In this document: positions 1 to 5,870 of the stretch, in pieces
Position numbering within the stretch: position 1 is the stretch's first letter
Layout: every line of letters starts with the position of its first letter
Position numbers and translations under genes: made by a program
Assembly (NCBI GenBank): GCA_903928325.1
Contig: CAIYQF010000314.1
Span: forward strand, 1 to 8,485
Length of the DNA stretch: 8,485 nucleotides
Origin: an uncultured beta proteobacterium
GTDB lineage: Bacteria > Pseudomonadota > Gammaproteobacteria > Burkholderiales > Burkholderiaceae_C
Reading direction: 5' to 3'
Notes under the pieces: model-generated
The model's input: the letters and a program-made list of their open reading frames with translations, nothing else
Databases searched by the model: none
Told to the model about the DNA's origin: nothing

Positions 1-388
1 CTTTGAGGTCAGGGGCAGAGGTGTATTTGGCGCTGCCTTTGAGGCGGTTGTCGCCATCGGGCGCTAGGTTTGCGGTGGTTCTTTCCGTGCCTGAGAGGAT
101 GGTCACGGTGCCGCTAGTGCCCGCGGTCTGAATTTTGGCCCCGGCATGGTCTGTGACATACACCATCACAGGGTTGTTAGTGGCTCCCTTGCTGTCCTTT
201 GCGACGACCAACTCAAAGTGATAGACGCCAGCCATGCGCAGTTGACCGCCATGAGGTGCTTTTTGTGTGTCGAGGTAGTCATTGGTATGCGCCAACGCGG
301 CGGCGCTGGCAAATGACATGGCTAGTAAGGTGGCCACAGAGATAAATGCCTGGAGAGAATGCATCTTGAACTTCACTACATGTGCCAT
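1..388 (-). CDS. Exported protein of unknown function, C-terminus beyond the left edge
   Basis: The reading frame is open to the left edge, so the C-terminus is missing. It begins with a signal peptide: a short Lys-containing start, a hydrophobic stretch, then a likely signal peptidase site of the form ALA|H, so the mature protein would begin HTNDYLD. Close behind come the motifs APHGGQLRMAG and YHFELVV. HGG followed by a short Glu/Leu/Val strand resembles the opening of periplasmic metal-efflux adaptor domains, which hints at metal handling but does not prove it. I recognise the sequence as a conserved, uncharacterised proteobacterial type. Start choice is uncertain: ATG at 388, GTG at 376 and ATG at 364 are in frame and none has a clear Shine-Dalgarno sequence. 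388 keeps the basic residues expected at the front of a signal peptide. The gene lies 9 bp after the stop of the upstream gene, so the two are probably one transcript. Confidence 0.75.
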   Translation of the reverse strand, partial: MAHVVKFKMHSLQAFISVATLLAMSFASAAALAHTNDYLDTQKAPHGGQLRMAGVYHFELVVAKDSKGATNNPVMVYVTDHAGAKIQTAGTSGTVTILSGTERTTANLAPDGDNRLKGSAKYTSAPDLK

Positions 389-397
389 GGCGCGCGA

Positions 398-775
398 TCA
401 GTCAATTTCAGTCAGGTCGACCACAAAATAATCCGTATCACCAAAACACGACGTGGGCAGGCCCTTGTGTTGTTCATAGTGCAGGGTGACACGTTTACCG
501 GCCGCCGCGTTCACCTTGTGGGCAACGCTTTCATCACGCACGGTGAACAGGAACTTTTCTGGCGCGGTGCCCGGCAAGGCGACCAGTGACAGCTCGCCCT
601 CCCAGGTCTTACAGACCCAACCTTTGTTCGATACCTTTTGCAAGAACCCGGCGCGCTCGCCCTTGGAGTAGCTCCATTGCAGCGCCACAAAGACGTAGAG
701 CGCAACCGCGATGGCCGTGGTCAGCGCCAATAGGGCCAAGCTGGCATAGAACTTTTTTAGGCTAGGGACGGGCAT
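398..775 (-). CDS. Membrane-anchored conserved protein of unknown function
   Basis: The 125-residue product has one hydrophobic segment at about residues 11-33 after a basic start (KK at 7-8), so it is probably an N-terminally anchored protein with its C-terminal domain in the periplasm. The soluble part carries GWVCKTWEGEL (about 52-62) and TSCFGDTDYFV (about 108-118). Its two cysteines (C55 and C110) could form a disulfide. This pattern belongs to a small conserved proteobacterial family with no known role; I recall some members carrying a dubious '6-phosphogluconate dehydrogenase' label, and nothing here supports that activity because no Rossmann motif is visible. There is no strong ribosome-binding site. 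TAGAAT, a fair -10 match, lies just before the start codon on the minus strand, too close for a normal leader. The next gene starts only 9 bp after this stop, which suggests co-expression. Confidence 0.75.
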   Translation of the reverse strand: MPVPSLKKFYASLALLALTTAIAVALYVFVALQWSYSKGERAGFLQKVSNKGWVCKTWEGELSLVALPGTAPEKFLFTVRDESVAHKVNAAAGKRVTLHYEQHKGLPTSCFGDTDYFVVDLTEID

Positions 776-826
776 GGACTTATTCTAATGACTTGGTATG
801 AAATTTGGCATCTTTACCCTTGTTAA

Positions 827-1378
827 TTAAGGCTGAAGTGGACCCAGGGGATTGGTCTTTATTTCAATTTCATTGATGTTGCTCTGGCCGCCCCATGAAC
901 GGTAAACAACCGTGCCATCCAAGACCAAAATAATTGCGTTGAAATTCCAACCCGTTGAATGGGTATGTCGATAAAAATTGAATAAATCCGCGAAGAAATT
1001 TCCCTCCCTGGCCGCTAGGGTATTGGATTCATTTAACTCATAGCCCGTACATTTATCTTGTGCTTGCAGGCACAGTGAAACCCCGGGATCCACGTCCACC
1101 GGAATAGTGCTTGTATTTATGGTTAGTTTTTGATAAATGGCCGAATAGGTCAGAATATTGATATTGGCGTGCGATGCTGGATCTATGCCCAACTGCGCTA
1201 AAGACTGTAAGTTGCTTTTCATCGGAACCAGAGAATTCACCGCATTTTTGGCTTCATTAAAGCTTGCAAAGTTGGCGTTATTCTTCTGTACCTTTGGAAG
1301 CAAGCCTGCGCAACCGGCCAGTAGCGCTAGCGCAAACAGGGCGGAGCCAAGCCGTAAAAATGGAGCTGAAAAAATCAT
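827..1378 (-). CDS. Putative outer- or inner-membrane lipoprotein, unknown function
   Basis: The 183-residue product opens with a type II signal peptide: a hydrophobic run ending in the lipobox LLAGC, with the lipid-accepting Cys at residue 23. The mature part has a Lys/Asn-rich linker, then a domain with two close cysteines (103 and 110, in SLCLQAQDKC) that could pair, a segment FFADLFNFYRHTHSTGWN, and a C-terminal strand with a VVYRSWGG motif. I do not recognise a characterised family. The ATG at 1378 is preferred because it gives a clean signal peptide; a TTG five codons upstream (1393) is in frame. Neither has a good Shine-Dalgarno sequence. The gene is AT-richer in places than mgtA. It sits 111 bp downstream of mgtA and 51 bp upstream of the next minus-strand gene, so it could have its own promoter. 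A link to Mg2+ transport cannot be shown. Confidence 0.7.
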   Translation of the reverse strand: MIFSAPFLRLGSALFALALLAGCAGLLPKVQKNNANFASFNEAKNAVNSLVPMKSNLQSLAQLGIDPASHANINILTYSAIYQKLTINTSTIPVDVDPGVSLCLQAQDKCTGYELNESNTLAAREGNFFADLFNFYRHTHSTGWNFNAIILVLDGTVVYRSWGGQSNINEIEIKTNPLGPLQP

Positions 1379-1489
1379 ATATTTATCGCGCAATGTGAAT
1401 GTTGTACGGTAAATGTTTGGGTCTTGTTAGCCATTGATCTGGCGCAAACATGGGGCGATAGTGTGTTTGGAAAGCAAATGCACTCTCGC

Positions 1490-4102
1490 TCAGGTCTGCG
1501 TGACGAAAACCCGTTTCTTTGGCTTGGCGCCTGCATCGTGCCAGCGATAGAAAAGGTGCTTGGAAATTTCTACCACCCCGAGATATAGCAGCACCAGGCC
1601 AAGCAAGACAAAATAAAAGTAAACAGGTGGCGCGACAAAGCCAAAGTACCGGCCCAACGGCGTTAAAGGCAACACGATGGCGAGCGCCACAACCAGAGCC
1701 GACGTCAATACCAGCAGCGGGTGCGGATGGCTTTGAAAGCACCGGCCACGGGTTCGGATGACAAAAATCACCAAAACCTGTGTGCACAGTGACTCGACAA
1801 ACCAGCCGGTTTGAAATAGTTTTTCATCGGCTTTCAAAACCTCCAGCAACATAAAAAAGGTTAGAAAGTCAAAAATAGAGCTGATAGAGCCGATGATCAG
1901 CATGAAACTCCGAATGAATCCGAGGTCCAGCACACGGGGCCTGGCGGTTTCTTGCGCATCGACCTGGTCGAGTGGAATCGGAATTTCGGAGACGTCATAC
2001 AAAATATTGTTCAACAATATTTGGATCGGCAGCATGGGGAGAAATGGAAGGAACAGTGCAGCGCCCGCCATGCTGAACATATTGCCAAAGTTGGAGCTGG
2101 TCCCCATCATGATGTATTTCATGATGTTGCCAAAGGTGCGGCGTCCTTCCAATACGCCTGCATGGACCACTTGGAGGTCTTGCTCCAGCAAAATCATGTC
2201 CGCAGCGGCCTTGGCAACGTCGACAGCGGTGTCAACCGACAAGCCCACGTCGGCACTGTGCAGGGAAGGGGCGTCATTGATACCGTCTCCCATATAGCCC
2301 ACCACATGCCCATTGGCTTTGAGTGCCAGGATCACCCGCTGCTTTTGGGCCGGGTTCACACGGCAAAACAGGTTGGCACCCTCCACGCGCCGACGCAAAG
2401 TACGGTCATCGAGTTGGGATATCTCCTTGCCCATCAGAACCCCGGTGACCTGGATGCCGAGTTGGTGGCACACGTGGCGCGTGACTAAATCACTGTCCCC
2501 GGTCACCACCTTGATGGCAACGCCCACGTCTTGCAGGGCGGACAGCGCGAGGGCTGCACTGCGCTTGGGCGGATCCAGAAAAGCGGCAAAGCCTGCGAAG
2601 ACCAGCCCACTTTCGTCATGCACCGTGGCCGCTGCGATTTCCCGTGGCACTTCGCGCCATGCAATGCCCAAGACCCGAAGCCCATCTGCTTCCAGTGCAT
2701 GGTACTGTGCTTGAAGCCTTGCCAAAACCGCCGCGCTGATGGGGGCAGGCGACGGTGCATCGGCTGTGTCCACGTGGCTGCAGAGCTTGACCATTTCGTC
2801 GGCTGCTCCCTTGGCAATCAGCCACCGTTTGGATCCGTCATCGAGCAGGACCGAAACGCAACGGCGCTCAAAGTCAAATGGGATTTCATCTATTTTTTGC
2901 CAGGCGCTGACGTCGATGGCGCTGTGGTGAAGAATCGCATCGTCTAGCGGACTCTTGAGTCCGGTCTCAAAATAGCTATTGAGATAAGCCCATTTCAGGA
3001 CGTGTGCGCTGTCATGTCCGAACGCGTCCAGGTGCCGCTCCAACCGGATGTTTGCTTCAGTCAGGGTGCCGGTCTTGTCGGTGCAAAAAACGTCCATCGA
3101 TCCCAGGTCCTGAATGGCACTCTGGCGTTTAACAATCATGTTGCGTTTGGCCAGGCGAATGGCGCCGCGCGACAAGGTGATGGAAACCACCATGGGCAGC
3201 AGCTCGGGGGTCAGGCCGACCGCCAACGCCACGGCAAACAAAAATGACTCCAGCCACGGCTTCTGAAACCATGCGTTAACCAACAGCACAAACAAAACCA
3301 TGACCACCGTCAACCACATGATCAACATGCCAAATCGCCGAGTTCCCAGTTCAAAGGACGTTGCCTGCGGGGGTTTGTTAACACTTTCCGCGATTTCGCC
3401 AATGGCGGTATTCATGCCGGTTTTGACCACCAAAATGCGGGCGCTGCCTCCCACCACCGAGGTCCCCATGAATACGGCATTGCCCGCATCTTGCAAGTCA
3501 CTGCACGTGCTTGGTAATACGGCAGCGTGCTTTTCTACCGGGAACGCCTCGCCTGTCAGCAAGGACTGGTTGACAAAGAGGTCCCGCGCCTGCAAAACCA
3601 ACGCGTCTGCGGGGATCAAGTCGCCCGCCGACAGCAATGCAACATCGCCTTCCACCAGGTCGTGAACGGGTATGTCGACTTTGACACCGTCGCGTACGAC
3701 GGCGGCGCGCAGGGACACGGATTGTCGAAGCTTCTCAGCCGCAGCGTTGGCCTTGTACTCTTTAACGAAGTCCAGCGTCACGCTCATCAGCACCATGGAA
3801 CTGATGATCGCAAAGTTGGCAATCTCACCAGTGAGGGCCGATACGATACTGGCGATCAGTAAGACCACCACGAGTGGGTTTTTGAATCGCGATAAAAACT
3901 GCAGCAGCAAGCGTTGGGAGTCGTGGGGTTGGAGTGCGTTGGCCCCCTGGCTCTTGAGGCGCCGCGTCGCCTCCAATGTGTCCAGACCAGGTACGGTGCT
4001 GCCTATGACGCTCTGCAGTGCAGGGTCCGTCCACCAGGGCCCGGGCTTGCCGCCGGTTGCCAGAGGAGGAGTTACATCGCTAACTTGTGTGACGTTGACC
4101 AT
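1490..4102 (-). CDS. mgtA: Magnesium-translocating P-type ATPase (type IIIB, MgtA/MgtB-like)
   Basis: This 870-residue inner-membrane pump is close to the roughly 900 residues of enterobacterial MgtA. It uses ATP to bring Mg2+ into the cytoplasm. Visible motifs in order are the actuator loop LLTGEAFPVEK (TGEA at 183-186), the membrane motif GLTPELLPM (about 296-304), the phosphorylation site DKTGTLTE (Asp342), the nucleotide-domain KGAADE (431-436), TGD (534-536) and the hinge GDGINDAPS (605-613). The following FGNIMKYIMMGTSSNFGNMFS and PFLPMLPIQILLNNILYD segments are typical of Mg2+ pumps rather than Ca2+ or heavy-metal ones. The actuator loop has Ala where many P-type ATPases have Ser (TGES); the catalytic Glu is kept. 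An open frame extends 69 codons upstream to 4309, but that part looks non-coding and overlaps the regulatory region. The ATG at 4102 gives the expected short N-terminus, although its ribosome-binding site is weak. It is transcribed divergently from the phasin gene. Confidence 0.95.
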   Translation of the reverse strand: MVNVTQVSDVTPPLATGGKPGPWWTDPALQSVIGSTVPGLDTLEATRRLKSQGANALQPHDSQRLLLQFLSRFKNPLVVVLLIASIVSALTGEIANFAIISSMVLMSVTLDFVKEYKANAAAEKLRQSVSLRAAVVRDGVKVDIPVHDLVEGDVALLSAGDLIPADALVLQARDLFVNQSLLTGEAFPVEKHAAVLPSTCSDLQDAGNAVFMGTSVVGGSARILVVKTGMNTAIGEIAESVNKPPQATSFELGTRRFGMLIMWLTVVMVLFVLLVNAWFQKPWLESFLFAVALAVGLTPELLPMVVSITLSRGAIRLAKRNMIVKRQSAIQDLGSMDVFCTDKTGTLTEANIRLERHLDAFGHDSAHVLKWAYLNSYFETGLKSPLDDAILHHSAIDVSAWQKIDEIPFDFERRCVSVLLDDGSKRWLIAKGAADEMVKLCSHVDTADAPSPAPISAAVLARLQAQYHALEADGLRVLGIAWREVPREIAAATVHDESGLVFAGFAAFLDPPKRSAALALSALQDVGVAIKVVTGDSDLVTRHVCHQLGIQVTGVLMGKEISQLDDRTLRRRVEGANLFCRVNPAQKQRVILALKANGHVVGYMGDGINDAPSLHSADVGLSVDTAVDVAKAAADMILLEQDLQVVHAGVLEGRRTFGNIMKYIMMGTSSNFGNMFSMAGAALFLPFLPMLPIQILLNNILYDVSEIPIPLDQVDAQETARPRVLDLGFIRSFMLIIGSISSIFDFLTFFMLLEVLKADEKLFQTGWFVESLCTQVLVIFVIRTRGRCFQSHPHPLLVLTSALVVALAIVLPLTPLGRYFGFVAPPVYFYFVLLGLVLLYLGVVEISKHLFYRWHDAGAKPKKRVFVTQT

Positions 4103-4142
4103 CTGGGAGCCGGGATATCCAGTAAAAATTAAGCATATGCAT
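4080..4142 (-). CDS. Possible short leader ORF overlapping the mgtA start
   Basis: A 20-codon frame starts at ATG 4142 and ends at TAG 4080-4082, overlapping the first codons of mgtA in another frame. It is preceded by AAAGGA (4150-4155 on the minus strand) seven bases before the ATG, a much better ribosome-binding site than that of mgtA itself. The peptide begins MHMLNFYWISRLP. Enterobacterial mgtA has a short regulatory leader ORF (mgtL), but this peptide does not resemble it, and overlap with the start suggests translational coupling rather than attenuation. It may be chance, and it would not be transcribed if the mgtA promoter lies close to the start codon. Confidence 0.25.
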   Translation of the reverse strand: MHMLNFYWISRLPDGQRHTS

Positions 4143-4168
4143 TGGATTTTCCTTTGGAGGGTTTTGCG

Positions 4169-4182
4169 TTGACTTGCATCAA
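4169..4182 (-). promoter_or_regulatory. FNR/ANR-like box upstream of mgtA
   Basis: TTGAC-N4-ATCAA matches the FNR consensus TTGAT-N4-ATCAA at nine of ten positions. Its centre lies about 73 bp from the mgtA start and about 153 bp from the phasin start. A class II arrangement (box centred 41.5 bp upstream of transcription start) would put mgtA transcription start near 4134. TCCAAT, a four-of-six -10 match on the minus strand, lies at about 4141-4146, as expected. The direction of action is inferred. Confidence 0.5.
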
Positions 4183-4228
4183 GCCCCATAGCAATACCTG
4201 GGGCGGTGCCGTCGCCCAGCTTGTGTGG

Positions 4229-4283
4229 AAAAAATGCCAAGCCGCGTGTTTTTTTCGGAAAAACAGGCACAGGCCCGGCATTT
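4229..4283 (-). terminator. Long hairpin with T-run reading toward mgtA (terminator or attenuator)
   Basis: On the minus strand, AAATGCCGGGCC can pair with GGCTTGGCATTT to form a 12-bp stem in RNA that includes two G-U pairs. An inner TGTTTTT/AAAAACA stem sits above it. The base of the stem ends in a run of six T (4229-4234 on the plus strand read as A). This has the form of an intrinsic terminator directed toward mgtA and lies about 130 bp before its start codon. On the plus strand the same hairpin is not followed by T, so it is not a terminator for transcripts heading to the phasin. It could stop antisense transcripts from the phasin side or act as an attenuator in a long mgtA leader. Confidence 0.45.
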
Positions 4284-4292
4284 GGGTGATAA

Positions 4293-4306
4293 TTGCTGCA
4301 CTGCAA
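4293..4306 (+). promoter_or_regulatory. TTGC/GCAA dyad in the phasin promoter region, possible PhaR operator
   Basis: TTGC-TGCACT-GCAA is a short inverted repeat 22 bp before the phasin start, overlapping a GATAAT (-10-like) element at 4288-4293. PhaR, the repressor that senses PHA granules, controls phasin genes in related bacteria and is described as binding CTGC/GCA-rich dyads. The position over a presumed promoter fits a repressor. The assignment is inference; phaR is not in the window. Confidence 0.4.
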
Positions 4307-4328
4307 CATTTTTTAACCAAGGACCACC

Positions 4329-4811
4329 ATGTTCAAAAACACCCCCTTTGAAGCCATCGCAAAAACCATGTCGGACGCTGCTCCCCAGTTCAATCCCGCC
4401 GCGGTACAGGACGCCATCAAACCCGCCCAGGACAACCTGAAAGCTTGGGCTGATCTGGCCCAAAAACAGGCTGCAGAAGTTCAAAGCGCTATCAACGGAA
4501 CCGTGGAGTCCATCAAGGGCATCAAAAACCCCGAAGCCGCGTTCGAAATCATGAAAGAGTCGGCCCAAGCTGGTATGGCGATGTTTGCCAAGAACTTGAA
4601 AGAAGCCACTTCATTGAGTTTTGGCCAGTTCCACAGCACCGTGGACGCCGTTGAAAAGGCCCATCCCCAACCGGAAGTCTTTGCCGCTGTGGCCAAGAAC
4701 CTCAAGGCTGCTGCGTCCAACGCCGAAAGCGCGATCGATTCCGCTATGGAAAAGAGCGCTTCGATGGCTGCGTCGGTGTCGCCTGCCGCCAAGGCAAAGA
4801 AGGCCCGCTAA
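4329..4811 (+). CDS. phaP: Phasin, polyhydroxyalkanoate granule surface protein
   Basis: The 160-residue protein matches the phasin 2 family of beta- and alphaproteobacteria. It is almost entirely amphipathic helix, with an opening MFKNTPFEAIAKTM, a central stretch of Ala/Gln/Glu-rich helices (about 30-130) typical of granule-coat proteins, and a Lys/Ala-rich tail ending AAKAKKAR that could touch DNA or the granule. It has no signal peptide and no enzyme motif. Phasins coat PHA storage granules in the cytoplasm and control their size and number. It is somewhat shorter than the well-studied Cupriavidus PhaP1. AAGGA at 4319-4323 gives a good ribosome-binding site for the ATG at 4329. The gene stands alone: mgtA diverges from it and a strong terminator follows. 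No PHA synthase is nearby. Confidence 0.9.
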   Translation: MFKNTPFEAIAKTMSDAAPQFNPAAVQDAIKPAQDNLKAWADLAQKQAAEVQSAINGTVESIKGIKNPEAAFEIMKESAQAGMAMFAKNLKEATSLSFGQFHSTVDAVEKAHPQPEVFAAVAKNLKAAASNAESAIDSAMEKSASMAASVSPAAKAKKAR

Positions 4812-4825
4812 CAGCGGTGCAGTCA

Positions 4826-4851
4826 GCGCAAGGGCCTATGGCCTTTTGCGC
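4826..4851 (+). repeat. Hairpin downstream of the phasin gene
   Basis: GCGCAAGGGCC-TAT-GGCCTTTTGCGC forms an imperfect stem 14 bp after the phasin stop. No T-run follows, so on its own it is probably an mRNA-end stabiliser or an accessory to the stronger terminator just downstream. Confidence 0.5.
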
Positions 4852-4868
4852 CTGGTTTGCGCCATTGC

Positions 4869-4899
4869 AAAAAAGTCCAGCCTTGCGCTGGATTTTTTT
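4869..4899 (+). terminator. Rho-independent terminator of the phasin transcript
   Basis: TCCAGC-CTTGC-GCTGGA is a perfect 6-bp stem with a 5-base loop, preceded by a run of A and followed by seven T (4893-4899). It should end the phasin transcript and separate it from rquA, which therefore needs its own promoter downstream. The A-run means it may also work in the reverse direction. Confidence 0.85.
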
Positions 4900-4950
4900 C
4901 GCCATACCATCCCATATGCTTATCTGGTGCAGTGGAATTTGATGCAATGC

Positions 4951-4964
4951 TTGATCCGCATCAA
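4951..4964 (+). promoter_or_regulatory. Perfect FNR/ANR box upstream of rquA
   Basis: TTGAT-CCGC-ATCAA matches the FNR consensus TTGAT-N4-ATCAA at all ten positions. The centre is about 84 bp before the rquA start codon, between the phasin terminator and rquA, so rquA is the obvious target. A class II promoter would start near 4999, but no strong -10 is visible there. An overlapping 7-bp inverted repeat, TTGATGC (4939-4945) with GCATCAA (4958-4964), shares the right half-site. FNR family proteins act when oxygen is low, which fits a gene for rhodoquinone synthesis. Confidence 0.7.
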
Positions 4965-5041
4965 TAGTAAAAATAGCCAAGCCGTCAAACTGTGAACTCC
5001 GCTGTTTTCGTTGCGCCTGCGACAGTCTCTCTTCCCCACCG

Positions 5042-5728
5042 ATGCCCCCCCATACCCACCCTGTGATCCCGGATTATCTGGAAACAAATTATTGGTGGGC
5101 CTATGTCCATCCCCTGGCAGTCAGCATTTTTGAGCGCGAATGGCTGGTTAACTTTATACTATTTGGAAACTACAAGCGTTTGTGTGGCATCGCCTTGGAC
5201 AGTTTGGGCGAGCGCATTTCTGGAAAAACGCTTCAAATCGCCTGTGTCTACGGTAATTTAACTGCCAGGTTGGTACAGCGCATGGCGCATGATGCTACTT
5301 TGGGCATTGTTGATATATTGCCGATCCAATTAGAAAATTTGAGGCAAAAGATATCTCCCGACCCCCGTGTATCGTTTGAACGCAGCGACTCCTGCGCCTT
5401 ACCCTATGCAAGTGCAAGCCAAGACCAGGCTTTGTTGTTCTTTTTGCTGCATGAACAGCCGCAGGCCACGCGGCGTGCCAGTCTTTCTGAGGCCTTGCGC
5501 GTGCTCAAGCCCGGTGGAAAACTCGTGATTGTGGATTACCACAAACCCCATGCAATGCATCCCTTAAGACCCCTTATGCGGCAAATATTCAAGCATTTGG
5601 AACCGTTCGCCATGGACTTATGGCAACACCCGATGCATGAGTATTTGCCGTTGAATATAAAATTGGCGAGTATAAAAAAGACTACTTTCTTTGGCGGTCT
5701 GTATCAGTTGCTGGTGCTTGAACGATAA
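5042..5728 (+). CDS. rquA: Rhodoquinone biosynthesis enzyme RquA (methyltransferase fold)
   Basis: The 228-residue protein has the layout of RquA, which converts ubiquinone to rhodoquinone by replacing a ring methoxy group with an amino group; the nitrogen comes from S-adenosylmethionine in an unusual amino transfer. The N-terminus carries PDYLETNYWWAYVHP (about 10-24) and the EREWLVNFILFGNY segment (31-44), both characteristic of RquA. The SAM-binding motif I reads QIACVYGN (65-72) instead of the GxGxG of true methyltransferases, the hallmark of this family. Then come VDILPIQLENL (90-100), SDSCALPYASASQD (115-128) and a UbiE-like LKPGGKLVIVDYHKPH (155-170). Length and motifs fit a complete gene. 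Start ATG 5042 is the first possible in the frame, although it has no Shine-Dalgarno sequence. Rhodoquinone carries electrons to fumarate reductase under anaerobiosis, in line with the FNR box upstream. A related UbiE-like methyltransferase is the alternative, but the missing glycine motif argues against it. Confidence 0.85.
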   Translation: MPPHTHPVIPDYLETNYWWAYVHPLAVSIFEREWLVNFILFGNYKRLCGIALDSLGERISGKTLQIACVYGNLTARLVQRMAHDATLGIVDILPIQLENLRQKISPDPRVSFERSDSCALPYASASQDQALLFFLLHEQPQATRRASLSEALRVLKPGGKLVIVDYHKPHAMHPLRPLMRQIFKHLEPFAMDLWQHPMHEYLPLNIKLASIKKTTFFGGLYQLLVLER

Positions 5729-5740
5729 CCCGATACCCAG

Positions 5741-5766
5741 CGACGCCCTGATTGGTCGTTTTTCTT
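5741..5766 (+). terminator. Weak possible terminator after rquA
   Basis: CGAC (5741-5744) can pair with GTCG (5755-5758) around a 10-base loop and is followed by TTTTTCTTT. The stem is only four pairs, so this is a weak candidate. If real, it would uncouple rquA from the next gene. Confidence 0.3.
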
Positions 5767-5774
5767 TGGGTGGT

Positions 5775-5788
5775 TTGATGTAAGTCAA
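5775..5788 (+). promoter_or_regulatory. FNR/ANR-like box upstream of the oxygenase-like gene
   Basis: TTGAT-GTAA-GTCAA matches the FNR consensus at nine of ten positions. It lies after rquA and about 90 bp before the ATG at 5871. Centred 41.5 bp upstream of transcription start, it would place the start near 5823. A -10 there is not clear; TGTACT at 5815-5820 matches four of six positions. Confidence 0.55.
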
Positions 5789-5870
5789 ACCCAGCGGGGC
5801 AAAACTGACTAATTTGTACTTGTGAAGCGTGCGAACCCACACGCCGACCATAACCGATAGAAAGAAGAAA

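Noticed and set aside
1434..1447. A fourth FNR-like box (TTGAT-CTGG-CGCAA) upstream of the lipoprotein gene
   Set aside because: One half-site is perfect but the other matches only three of five, giving eight of ten; this is expected by chance a few times in a window of this size.
1952..2488. Long plus-strand open frames opposite mgtA
   Set aside because: They are antisense to a clear P-type ATPase gene and show no recognisable domains; high GC content commonly creates such frames.
4265..4280. Sigma-54-like promoter (AGGCAC-N5-CGGC) before the phasin gene
   Set aside because: The GG/GC spacing is right, but the -12 element lacks the TT and the whole site falls inside the long hairpin; no enhancer-binding regulator is nearby.
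4103..4309. N-terminal extension of mgtA to a start at 4309
   Set aside because: The extra 69 residues do not look like a P-type ATPase N-terminus, lie over the hairpin and FNR-like box, and come within 20 bp of the phasin start.
5829..5870. GTG start at 5829 for the oxygenase-like gene
   Set aside because: The 14 added residues are low-quality sequence over a small GCGTG/CACGC hairpin, and the ATG at 5871 has a purine-rich stretch before it.
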